Shown here in pieces: positions 1-6,787 of a stretch of 7,639 nucleotides of DNA. The notes under the pieces were generated by a model. The model searched no databases and was not told where the DNA came from. It was given only the letters and a program-made list of their open reading frames with translations. The stretch's first letter is position 1, and the number at the start of each line of letters is the position of its first letter. The position numbers were made by a program, and so were the translations under genes. The stretch comes from Bacillota bacterium (GTDB lineage Bacteria; Bacillota; Clostridia; Tissierellales; Peptoniphilaceae): NCBI GenBank assembly GCA_023393715.1, contig JAEXCD010000058.1:1-7639 (forward strand). Direction: 5' to 3'.

Positions 1-2048
1 ATATTACGCATCCGCTCAACGTCGCCATGATTTTGGCACAGCTGAATATGGACGATGCGACGATCTGCGCCAGTCTGCTGCACGATGTCTTAGAGGATAC
101 CGAAATCACCAAGGAGCAAATGACGGCAAAATTCGGCGCGGAAATCACGACGCTCGTCGATGGCGTAACCAAGCTGAAGCAGATTCAATCGAAGTCCAAG
201 GTTGAAAATGCCGTAGACAACTATCGCAAGATGGTGATGGCTATGGCGAACGACATTCGCGTGATTATCATTAAATTGGCCGATCGCCTGCATAATCTTC
301 GGACGTTGGACTATAAAACGCGGGAAAAGCAAATCGAAAAGGCGACGGAAACGATCGAAATCTATGCGCCGCTGGCGCATCGCCTCGGAATTTCCACGAT
401 CAAATGGGAGCTGGAGGATCTGTGCCTGAAATACCTCGATCCCGATGCGTATTACGAAATCGCTGAATTGGTCGATAAAAAGCGGTCGGAGCGCGAGGCC
501 TATATTGCCGAAATCAAGCAGGAGCTATCCGAGCGCCTGGACGAAATTTCACTGCACTATGAAATTACGGGGCGCCCCAAGAGCCTGTATTCGATTTATA
601 AAAAAATGTATCAGCAGGGAAAGACCTTCGACCAGCTGTTTGATCTGACTGCTATCCGCGTTCTCGTCGACAGCATCAAGGACTGCTATACCGTTTTGGG
701 CATGGTTCATACGATGTGGAAGCCGATTACACGACGTTTCAAGGACTACATTGCCATGCCGAAGCCTAATCTGTACCAGTCGCTGCACACGACGGTGATC
801 GGCTCTCGCGGCGAAACCTTTGAGGTGCAGATTCGAACATGGGAAATGCACCAGACCGCGGAATACGGCATCGCCGCTCATTGGAAATACAAAGAGGGCA
901 TCAGCCGCTCGACGAACTTTGATGAAAAAATGAACTGGGTTCGCCAGCTGATGGAATGGCAAAAAACGGAGACGGATTCCCGAACATTCCTGGAGACGTT
1001 AAAGGGAGACTACTTTTCGGATGCGGTCTATGTGTTCAGCCCGAAAGGAGACGTGATCGAGCTGCCAAAGGGCTCCACGCCTGTCGATTTCGCCTACCGC
1101 GTTCATTCCGGAGTCGGGAACAGCTGTGTCGGCGCAAAGGTTGACGGGAAGATCGTCCCCCTCAGCCATACCCTGGAGAGCGGCAGCATCGTCGAGATTC
1201 TGACGTCGAAAAATTCGGCAGGACCCTCTCACGACTGGCTCACCTTTGTAAAGAGTACGCAGGCGAAGCAGAAGATTCGCCAGTTTTTCAAGCATGAAAA
1301 GCGGAGCGAAAATATCGAGAGCGGGAGAGAGATGCTCGAACGCGATCTGCGCAAGGACGGATACCGCGTTTCCGAAATCATGACGGACGAATGGCTGGAG
1401 AAAATCGCGGAGCGAATGAATTATCTCTCCGTGGAGGATCTGTATGCGGCGATCGGCTATGGCTCGCAGAGCCTTGCCTCGGTAACGACAAAGCTGCGCG
1501 AGTATCACCGGCTGATGAAGCAGCAGCAGGCGAGAGAGCTGCTTTTGAAGGCGGAAAACGTGGAGCTGGATCGCCGGGAGCATCCGCATCGCATCGGCGA
1601 GGATGTCGTGCGCATCAAGGGAGAAGGCGTTGGCAATCTGCAAATCAAGTTTGCAAAGTGCTGCTCGCCGGTTCCCGGAGATGATATTGTCGGGTTCATT
1701 ACGAAGGGGCGCGGCATTTCCATTCACCAGAAATCCTGTGTCAATATTAAAAACTCCGATGCACCGGAGCGGTTGATTGCCGTGGAGTGGGATCAGCCGG
1801 ACAAATCCTCTTTTTACGCGAAGCTCGAGGTGATTTCGCTCGATCGGAAGGGCTACCTCGCCTCTTTAGCGGAGGCGATTGCCAAGATGGGCCTCAATGT
1901 TCAGGGCCTGAATGCCAAGCCGAACCGCGACCGAACATTCCGGACGTCTGTGACCGTTGAAATTACTGCGGTCGAGCAGATCACGGATATGATGGCAAAG
2001 CTTCGGCAGCTTCCCGGAACCTTGGATATCTATCGAATTAAGAACTAA
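1..2048 (+). CDS. rel: Bifunctional (p)ppGpp synthetase/hydrolase (Rel/SpoT family), 5'-truncated by the window
   Basis: A cytosolic stringent-response enzyme that makes (p)ppGpp from ATP and GDP/GTP and also hydrolyses it. The reading frame is open from base 3 with no start in view, and the first codons read ITHPLNVA, so the gene begins upstream; 681 residues are visible. Spacing against the known Streptococcus Rel structure implies about 50 residues are missing. Counting Ile at base 3 as residue 1, the HD hydrolase domain shows H3, H27-D28, E31-D32, D94 and N98, the full metal and catalytic set. The synthetase domain has D214 (DLTAIRV), an RFKD loop (residues 245-248), the MPKPNLYQS stretch and E274 in EVQIRT. 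RFKD is the RxKD form typical of bifunctional enzymes, not the ExDD form of synthetase-only RelA. A TGS domain (about 340-402, with H368), a zinc-finger/CC domain (C553, C554, H575, C579) and a C-terminal ACT domain (about 607-681) follow. Both activities therefore look intact. The Met at base 27 is internal and is not the start. Confidence 0.97.
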   Translation, partial: ITHPLNVAMILAQLNMDDATICASLLHDVLEDTEITKEQMTAKFGAEITTLVDGVTKLKQIQSKSKVENAVDNYRKMVMAMANDIRVIIIKLADRLHNLRTLDYKTREKQIEKATETIEIYAPLAHRLGISTIKWELEDLCLKYLDPDAYYEIAELVDKKRSEREAYIAEIKQELSERLDEISLHYEITGRPKSLYSIYKKMYQQGKTFDQLFDLTAIRVLVDSIKDCYTVLGMVHTMWKPITRRFKDYIAMPKPNLYQSLHTTVIGSRGETFEVQIRTWEMHQTAEYGIAAHWKYKEGISRSTNFDEKMNWVRQLMEWQKTETDSRTFLETLKGDYFSDAVYVFSPKGDVIELPKGSTPVDFAYRVHSGVGNSCVGAKVDGKIVPLSHTLESGSIVEILTSKNSAGPSHDWLTFVKSTQAKQKIRQFFKHEKRSENIESGREMLERDLRKDGYRVSEIMTDEWLEKIAERMNYLSVEDLYAAIGYGSQSLASVTTKLREYHRLMKQQQARELLLKAENVELDRREHPHRIGEDVVRIKGEGVGNLQIKFAKCCSPVPGDDIVGFITKGRGISIHQKSCVNIKNSDAPERLIAVEWDQPDKSSFYAKLEVISLDRKGYLASLAEAIAKMGLNVQGLNAKPNRDRTFRTSVTVEITAVEQITDMMAKLRQLPGTLDIYRIKN

Positions 2049-2051
2049 TCG

Positions 2052-2089
2052 AAGGCGTCTCATCCCGTTTATTCGCGTGCAGACGCTTT
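2052..2089 (+). other. Possible hairpin between rel and dtd
   Basis: The only sizeable gap in the window holds an inverted repeat: AAGGCGTCT (2052-2060) can pair with AGACGCTTT (2081-2089), giving nine pairs with one G-U and a 20-base loop. The right arm runs into only four T, followed by GAATG, so it is a poor intrinsic terminator. It could be a weak terminator, an mRNA processing or stability element, or chance. A second, shorter pairing of the same right arm is possible: GCGT (2075-2078) with ACGC (2083-2086), with a GCAG loop. It excludes the longer stem. This was seen by eye only; no folding energy was computed. Confidence 0.4.
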
Positions 2090-2105
2090 TGAATGAGGGG
2101 GAAAA

Positions 2106-2555
2106 ATGAGAGCAGTAGTTCAACGCGTCGACGGCGCATCCGTCCACGTAGCGGGGAAAACCATCAGCGAAATTCCGTACGGCCTGATGGTGCTGATCGG
2201 CGTGGAATCGGGCGATGAGGAACGGGATGCGCAGTGGATTTCGGATAAGCTGCTTCATCTTCGCATTTTTGAGGACGATGAAGGAAAGATGAATCAGGAT
2301 CTCTTCGACGCCGGCGGCGAGCTGCTGCTCGTTTCTCAGTTTACCTTGCTGGGCGATGCCCGAAAGGGACGCCGCCCCAGCTTTGTGCGCGCCGAACGGG
2401 GCGAAGCGGCGGATACCCTCTTTCAGCAGGTCGTACAGCATTGCCGTGCGGCCGGCGCTTCGGTTCAGACGGGGCAGTTTGGCGCGCATATGCGCGTGGA
2501 GCTGGTCAATGACGGCCCGGTGACGATTTTATTGGATTCGCATAGGCAGTTTTAG
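2106..2555 (+). CDS. dtd: D-aminoacyl-tRNA deacylase
   Basis: A small cytosolic homodimeric enzyme that hydrolyses the ester bond between a D-amino acid (and glycine) and tRNA, keeping D-residues out of proteins. The 149-residue length is normal for the family. The N-terminus MRAVVQRV is canonical. The SQFTL motif is at residues 77-81, with the key Thr at 80. The cross-subunit motif NDGPVT is at 135-140 and contains the Gly-Pro pair (137-138) that excludes L-amino acids in the known structures. RKGRRPSF, also typical, follows SQFTL. The start ATG is supported by a strong GAGGGGG ribosome-binding site at about 2095-2101. The gene lies 57 bases after rel and 9 bases before the hydrolase gene, so it is probably co-transcribed with at least the latter. 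The rel-dtd pairing is common in Bacillota. The LLGD after SQF-T differs slightly from the more usual LYAD, but the catalytic set is complete. Confidence 0.97.
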   Translation: MRAVVQRVDGASVHVAGKTISEIPYGLMVLIGVESGDEERDAQWISDKLLHLRIFEDDEGKMNQDLFDAGGELLLVSQFTLLGDARKGRRPSFVRAERGEAADTLFQQVVQHCRAAGASVQTGQFGAHMRVELVNDGPVTILLDSHRQF

Positions 2556-2558
2556 GAG
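2554..2558 (+). promoter_or_regulatory. Ribosome-binding site of the hydrolase gene, overlapping the dtd stop
   Basis: AGGAG overlaps the dtd TAG stop codon (2553-2555) and lies 6 bases before the ATG at 2565. A ribosome finishing dtd would cover this site, which suggests coupled translation of the two genes. Confidence 0.8.
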
Positions 2559-2564
2559 AAAAAT

Positions 2565-3200
2565 ATGCAGATATATCATCAAGTGACGCGACAATTTCAG
2601 ACGAATACGTACCTGCTGTACGATGAAGCAACCAAGGATGCCGTTTGGATTGATCCCGGTGAACGGATTGCCGCGGTAGAGCAAAAAATCGAATCCGAAG
2701 GTCTGATTCTACGTAAAATTTTGTTGACGCACGGTCACGGCGATCATATCGGCGCAGCGGAATACTACCGCGAAAAGTACCAATGCGTCATCGGCTGTTA
2801 TATCGGCGAAAAGGAAATGATGGAGGACCCGTCGCTGAACCTGACGCAGGAGATGGGCTTGGGGGCGATTTCGCTCAAATGTGACGAGTTTTATACCGAC
2901 GGTCAGCGGATTCAGCCGTTTGATCTTCAGGTGTGGTTTACGCCGGGGCACACCTCGGGAAGCTGCTGCTTTCAATGGAATGACGTCATTTTTTGCGGCG
3001 ATCTGATTTTTCAGGGAGCCGTTGGCCGTTGGGATCTCCCGACGGGTAATTTTACGCATTTAATGAGCTCGTTTCAGCGCATTTTGAACAAAAAGGGAAA
3101 TTATCGCCTGCTGTCCGGCCACGGAGAAGAGACGAGTACGCAAATTGAATTACAGAGCAATCCGTTTGTGCGCTATGCGCAGCGATTTTCAGACCGTTGA
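2565..3200 (+). CDS. Metallo-beta-lactamase-fold hydrolase (glyoxalase II-like)
   Basis: A 211-residue single-domain cytosolic protein of the metallo-beta-lactamase superfamily, closest in pattern to short glyoxalase II-like (YcbL-type) hydrolases. The metal-binding set is complete: THGHGDH gives H56, H58, D60 and H61; TPGHTSGS gives H129; CGD gives D146; and SGHGEET gives H186. This predicts a binuclear metal site, usually Zn or Fe, and thioester or similar hydrolase activity. GRWDLPTG (about 154-161) matches the GRxDxPxG loop of this subgroup. It has no signal peptide, no membrane segment and no extra RNase-type domain. A gene of this kind often follows rel-dtd in Bacillota, yet its physiological substrate is generally not established, so a glyoxalase role is inferred from family resemblance only. 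It starts 9 bases after dtd and ends 14 bases before the chosen aspS start. Confidence 0.93.
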   Translation: MQIYHQVTRQFQTNTYLLYDEATKDAVWIDPGERIAAVEQKIESEGLILRKILLTHGHGDHIGAAEYYREKYQCVIGCYIGEKEMMEDPSLNLTQEMGLGAISLKCDEFYTDGQRIQPFDLQVWFTPGHTSGSCCFQWNDVIFCGDLIFQGAVGRWDLPTGNFTHLMSSFQRILNKKGNYRLLSGHGEETSTQIELQSNPFVRYAQRFSDR

Positions 3201-3202
3201 AA

Positions 3203-3208
3203 GAGGGG
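3203..3208 (+). promoter_or_regulatory. Ribosome-binding site deciding the aspS start
   Basis: GAGGGG lies 6 bases before the ATG at 3215 and downstream of an in-frame TTG at 3197 that overlaps the previous stop (TTGA). No comparable purine run precedes the TTG, so the ATG at 3215 is preferred. Another in-frame ATG at 3224 is too far from this site. Confidence 0.8.
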
Positions 3209-3214
3209 AACAGA

Positions 3215-4978
3215 ATGGATCACATGACGAATCTGCGCCGCACGCACTATTGCGGCGCGTTGAGAAAAGAGCACATCGGCAGCCGGGTCGTGTTAATGGG
3301 GTGGGCTCAGAAAACGCGAAATTTGGGCTCGCTGGAATTTATCGACCTCCGCGATCGGGAAGGGATTGCTCAGCTGGTGTTCAATCAGGAAACATCGGGC
3401 GATTTGTACGAAAAATCCAAGACGGTTCGTCAGGAATATGTCCTGGCGGTATCCGGCATTGTCGTCGAACGCGAATCGAAAAACAGCAATCTGCCGACCG
3501 GAGATGTCGAGGTTCTGTGCGATGATTTGCGCATCCTCAACACGGCGAAAACCCCGCCGATCTATATCCGGGACGATGATCCTGTTCAGGAGGCGCTTCG
3601 CCTCAAATACCGCTATCTCGATCTGAGAAAACCGGGGATGCAAAAACGCCTGAAGGACCGCGCGGAAATTACGCGCGCATTTCGCGAATTTCTGCACGAC
3701 AACGGATTCATTGAGGTCGAAACGCCCTTTTTGGGGAAACCGACGCCGGAAGGGGCTCGCGATTACCTCGTTCCCTCCCGGATTAACGCGAATCAGTTTT
3801 ATGCGCTGCCTCAGAGCCCGCAGCTGATGAAGCAGCTTTTGATGATCGGCGGTACCGACCGGTATTACCAGGTCGCTCGATGCTTCCGCGACGAAGATCT
3901 GCGCGCGAACCGTCAGCCGGAGTTTACGCAGGTCGATATCGAGATGTCCTTCGTCGATATGGAGGATGTCATCGATCTCAACGAGCGGCTGATGTGCCAC
4001 GTATTTCGCGAGTACAAGGGCATTGAACTGAAACGCCCGTTCCCGAGAATTTCCTATGACGAGGCGATGGCGCGCTTTGGTTCGGACAAGCCGGATCTGC
4101 GCTATGGCTTTGAGATTTGCGAGATGACGGAAATCGTCCGTGCGCACGGCTTGTTTGCCGATGAAATCGCATCGGGGGAGCGTATCTATGCCATCAACTT
4201 TGAACAACTAGCCACGGCCTATTCCCGAAAAAAGCTGGATAAGCTGGCCTCCTACGCAAAGGGGATCGGTGCGAAAAATCTGCTCTGGCTCAAGAAGGAG
4301 GCGGGGCAGCTCACTTCGAGCTTTAATAAATGGCTGACGGAGGAGCTGGCAAAGGCTCTGGATGAGGCATTGACCTTGAATGACGGCGATTTAGCGCTGT
4401 TCATGCTGGGCGAGCCGGATAAGACGCTCGAACGCATGGGCTCGCTTCGCACCACTCTGGCGGCAGAGCATCTCACGCTCGACCCCAACGAATTCGCGAT
4501 TACGTGGGTCATCGATTTTCCGATGTTCGAGTATTCGGAGGAGGAAAAGCGTTATGTCGCCAAGCATCATCCGTTTACCAGTCCGAAGGATGAGGATATC
4601 GAGCTTTTGGAAACGGCGCCGGAGAAGGTTCGCGCAAAGGCCTACGATATCGTCATCAACGGCGACGAGCGCGGCGGCGGCTCGATTCGAATCAACGATT
4701 CCGCGCTGCAGGATCGGGTATTTCGTCTGCTTCAGCTTTCGGAAGAAGAGATTGAAAGCCGCTTCGGGTTCTTTACTCAGGCGCTGAGCTACGGAACTCC
4801 ACCGCACGGTGGCATCGCCTATGGCTTGGATCGCTTTATTATGATGCTGACGGAAACGGATAACATCAAGGATGTCATTGCCTTTCCGAAGACGCAGTCG
4901 GCGACCGATCTGCTGATGGAGGCGCCGACGAATGTAACCGAAGAGCAATTATCGGAGCTGCACATTCGCCTGCGTTAG
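3215..4978 (+). CDS. aspS: Aspartyl-tRNA synthetase (bacterial type)
   Basis: A class II synthetase that charges tRNA-Asp with aspartate using ATP, in the cytosol as a dimer. It has 587 residues, normal for the bacterial type. An N-terminal OB-fold anticodon-binding domain (about 1-110, with GWAQKTRNLGSL and FIDLRDREGIAQ) is followed by the catalytic core. The core has FYALPQSPQ, motif 2 with FRDEDLR (F224-R225-D226-E227), and motif 3 with GLDR at 537-540. Between motifs 2 and 3 lies the bacterial-specific GAD insertion, and HHPFT follows it. Two positions known to separate discriminating from non-discriminating AspRS (Leu in RNLGS, Lys in ESKNSN) resemble the E. coli discriminating enzyme; by inference it should act on tRNA-Asp only. 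One oddity is RIND (N494) where most bacterial AspRS have RIH. The start is set by the ribosome-binding site; an upstream TTG at 3197 would add six residues. It is the fourth gene of the run, 13 bases before the RseC-family gene. Confidence 0.97.
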   Translation: MDHMTNLRRTHYCGALRKEHIGSRVVLMGWAQKTRNLGSLEFIDLRDREGIAQLVFNQETSGDLYEKSKTVRQEYVLAVSGIVVERESKNSNLPTGDVEVLCDDLRILNTAKTPPIYIRDDDPVQEALRLKYRYLDLRKPGMQKRLKDRAEITRAFREFLHDNGFIEVETPFLGKPTPEGARDYLVPSRINANQFYALPQSPQLMKQLLMIGGTDRYYQVARCFRDEDLRANRQPEFTQVDIEMSFVDMEDVIDLNERLMCHVFREYKGIELKRPFPRISYDEAMARFGSDKPDLRYGFEICEMTEIVRAHGLFADEIASGERIYAINFEQLATAYSRKKLDKLASYAKGIGAKNLLWLKKEAGQLTSSFNKWLTEELAKALDEALTLNDGDLALFMLGEPDKTLERMGSLRTTLAAEHLTLDPNEFAITWVIDFPMFEYSEEEKRYVAKHHPFTSPKDEDIELLETAPEKVRAKAYDIVINGDERGGGSIRINDSALQDRVFRLLQLSEEEIESRFGFFTQALSYGTPPHGGIAYGLDRFIMMLTETDNIKDVIAFPKTQSATDLLMEAPTNVTEEQLSELHIRLR

Positions 4979-4991
4979 AAAGAAGGTTCGA

Positions 4992-5444
4992 ATGTTAAAC
5001 AAGGGAATCGTGATCCAAAGGGCGGGCTCGCGCTGCGAGGTGCTTGTCTATCGAACGGAAGCGTGCGGCAGCTGCTCCAGCTGCGGCGCCTGTGATGCCA
5101 AGCCGACGCAGTATTGGATCGATAATCCGCTCGATGCCCAGCCGGGGGATGAAGTGACGTTGGAGATGGAAAACAAGCGCTTTTTCGCCAGTATCTTTCT
5201 GCTGTACGGATTGCCGCTCATTCTGTTTTTTGTCGGTATGCTTTTCACCTATTTTGTGCTTTTAGGCGGCGCGACGGATCGGGAGCCTCTGGCGTTGGTC
5301 GGCGGTCTGGCGGGGCTCGCACTCTACTACCTTGCTGCACGCGTCCTCGATCGGCGTCATGAGACACGGGATCTCGTACAAATGATTGCGAAGAGAACAT
5401 CGGAAGAAATCGAGGCGGACCTGAAAAAGGAAGCCTGTAAATAG
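4992..5444 (+). CDS. RseC/SoxR-reducing-system family membrane protein
   Basis: A 150-residue protein of the RseC/MucC family. An N-terminal soluble part (1-63) carries a compact four-cysteine cluster, C25-x2-C28-x2-C31-x2-C34, which by family knowledge could bind an Fe-S cluster or another metal. Two hydrophobic segments follow (about 67-91 and 99-116), then a charged cytosolic-type tail (117-150). RseC in E. coli takes part with Rsx in reducing the sensor SoxR, and relatives in anaerobes often sit beside rnf genes. Neither soxR nor rnf genes are in view here, so the redox partner is unknown and the gene symbol is left open. The ribosome-binding site GAAGG (4982-4986) is 5 bases before the ATG. 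The gene ends with tandem stops TAG TAA (5442-5447). It lies between aspS and der with short gaps on both sides, so it is probably co-transcribed with them. Confidence 0.85.
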   Translation: MLNKGIVIQRAGSRCEVLVYRTEACGSCSSCGACDAKPTQYWIDNPLDAQPGDEVTLEMENKRFFASIFLLYGLPLILFFVGMLFTYFVLLGGATDREPLALVGGLAGLALYYLAARVLDRRHETRDLVQMIAKRTSEEIEADLKKEACK

Positions 5445-5449
5445 TAAAG

Positions 5450-5457
5450 AAAGGGGG
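5450..5457 (+). promoter_or_regulatory. Ribosome-binding site of der
   Basis: AAGGGGGT-type purine run 7 bases before the der ATG at 5465, filling most of the 20-base gap after the RseC-family gene. It supports this ATG, which also gives the expected N-terminus leading straight into the first GTP-binding loop. Confidence 0.7.
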
Positions 5458-5464
5458 TACGCTC

Positions 5465-6787
5465 ATGTCAAGACCGGTAGTAAGTATTATCGGACGTCCG
5501 AATGTGGGAAAGTCCACGCTTTTTAACAAATTGGTCGGCAAGAGAATCTCCATAACGGAAGATACCCCAGGCGTTACCCGAGATCGCCTGTATCAGGAGG
5601 TTGAATGGCAAAACCGCTATTTCCTGTTAATGGACACCGGCGGCTTGGAGTTGGGATCGGAAGATCTGATCGCCAAACAAATCGAGCTTCAGGTGGATAT
5701 CGCCATCGAGACATCGGATTTAATTCTATTCCTGGTTGACGGACGTACAGGGATTACACCATTGGATCAGCAAGTCGCTGAAAAGCTGCGCCGTGCCGGG
5801 CGAGACTGCCTCGTCGTCGTCAACAAGATCGAGGTACATCCCATTCCGACGTCGGTATACGAGTTTTATGAGCTCGGGTTTTCGGATATGATGGTCATTT
5901 CGGGAGAACAGGGGCTCGGCCTGGGCGACCTGCTGGATCGGAGCTTTGAACTTCTGCCGCCGGACGGAGATACGGAGTGGGAAGAGGATGCACTGCGGAT
6001 TGCGTTGATCGGAAAGCCGAACGTGGGCAAGAGCTCCATGGTCAATCATCTGCTTCAGGAGGAGCGGATGATTGTCACCGATATTCCCGGGACGACGAGA
6101 GACTCGATCGACTCCTATTACGAGCGCGACGGGAAAAAGTATGTTCTCATCGATACGGCCGGGCTTCGACGTCAGCGCTCCATCGATGACCGCATCGAAA
6201 AATACTCGGTTATTCGGACCTACAGTGCAGTCGATCGCGCAGAGATGTGCCTCTTCATGCTGGATGCAACCGTGGGCGTTACGGATCAGGACGCCCGCAT
6301 CGCCGGATATGCGCACGACAACAAAAAGGCATCGATTATCGTCGTCAATAAGTGGGATCTCATCGAAAAAGAAACCAACACACAGCGCGATTTTGAACGC
6401 GAAATCCGTACAAAGCTTTCTTTTATGAGCTATGTTCCGGTCGTGTTTGTTTCGGTGAAAACGGGACGCGGCATCGATAAGCTGTTCGAGGTGATCGACC
6501 AGGTCAACGAAAACTACAGCTTCCGGATTCGCACCGGCGTGCTCAATCAGGTGCTTCGCGATGCGACGGCGCTCAATCCGCCGCCATCGGATAAGGGCAA
6601 GCGGCTCAAGCTCCTGTATGCCTCTCAGGTCACGACGCGTCCGCCGAAGATTATTCTCTCCGTGAACGAGAAGGAGTTGTGTCATTTTTCCTATCTTCGG
6701 TACCTCGAAAACCAATTTCGAAAGAATTTTAATTTCCAGGGCGTTCCATTGGACATCGAAGTGCGCGAGAGGGACGGGCGGCCATGA
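5465..6787 (+). CDS. der: Ribosome-assembly GTPase Der (EngA), double GTPase domain
   Basis: An essential GTPase that acts in maturation of the 50S ribosomal subunit. It has 440 residues, the usual length for Bacillota. The first GTPase domain has G1 GRPNVGKS (10-17), PGVTRD, and G3 DTGG (57-60). Its G4 reads NKIE (120-123) where NKxD is expected, and its G5-like region reads SGEQG in place of SAEHG. The second domain has an ordinary set: G1 GKPNVGKS (183-190), PGTTRD, G3 DTAG (230-233), G4 NKWD (295-298), and SVKTG as G5. The C-terminal KH-like domain (about 350-440) has the family pattern, with TTRPPK, HFSYLRYLENQ and a final RERDGRP. The stop overlaps the plsY start by four bases (ATGA), so the two are probably translationally coupled. 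The der-plsY-gpsA order is well known in Bacillota. Identity is certain; only the nucleotide preference of the first domain is open. Confidence 0.98.
   Translation: MSRPVVSIIGRPNVGKSTLFNKLVGKRISITEDTPGVTRDRLYQEVEWQNRYFLLMDTGGLELGSEDLIAKQIELQVDIAIETSDLILFLVDGRTGITPLDQQVAEKLRRAGRDCLVVVNKIEVHPIPTSVYEFYELGFSDMMVISGEQGLGLGDLLDRSFELLPPDGDTEWEEDALRIALIGKPNVGKSSMVNHLLQEERMIVTDIPGTTRDSIDSYYERDGKKYVLIDTAGLRRQRSIDDRIEKYSVIRTYSAVDRAEMCLFMLDATVGVTDQDARIAGYAHDNKKASIIVVNKWDLIEKETNTQRDFEREIRTKLSFMSYVPVVFVSVKTGRGIDKLFEVIDQVNENYSFRIRTGVLNQVLRDATALNPPPSDKGKRLKLLYASQVTTRPPKIILSVNEKELCHFSYLRYLENQFRKNFNFQGVPLDIEVRERDGRP

Noticed and set aside
27..29. ATG at 27 as the start of rel
   Set aside because: The frame is open upstream and encodes the conserved ITHPLNVA with a metal-binding His, so the true start lies outside the window.
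999..1727. Open frame (242 codons) on the minus strand inside rel
   Set aside because: Fully covered by the TGS, helical and zinc-finger parts of rel, which have strong family motifs in the plus frame.
3197..3214. TTG start for aspS overlapping the hydrolase stop
   Set aside because: No ribosome-binding site precedes it, whereas the ATG at 3215 has GAGGGG at good spacing and gives a normal N-terminus.
3293..4207. Open frame (304 codons) on the minus strand inside aspS
   Set aside because: Antisense shadow of a conserved gene, with no recognisable domain and no supporting ribosome-binding site noted.
5068..5084. Perfect inverted repeat GCAGCTG-CTC-CAGCTGC
   Set aside because: It falls in the codons for the four-cysteine cluster of the RseC-family gene and is explained by repeated TGC/AGC codons for Cys and Ser; no T run follows.
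5456..5467. Shared ACGCTCATG just before the der and gpsA starts
   Set aside because: The match is only nine bases including the start codon, occurs twice and has no further similarity; likely chance.
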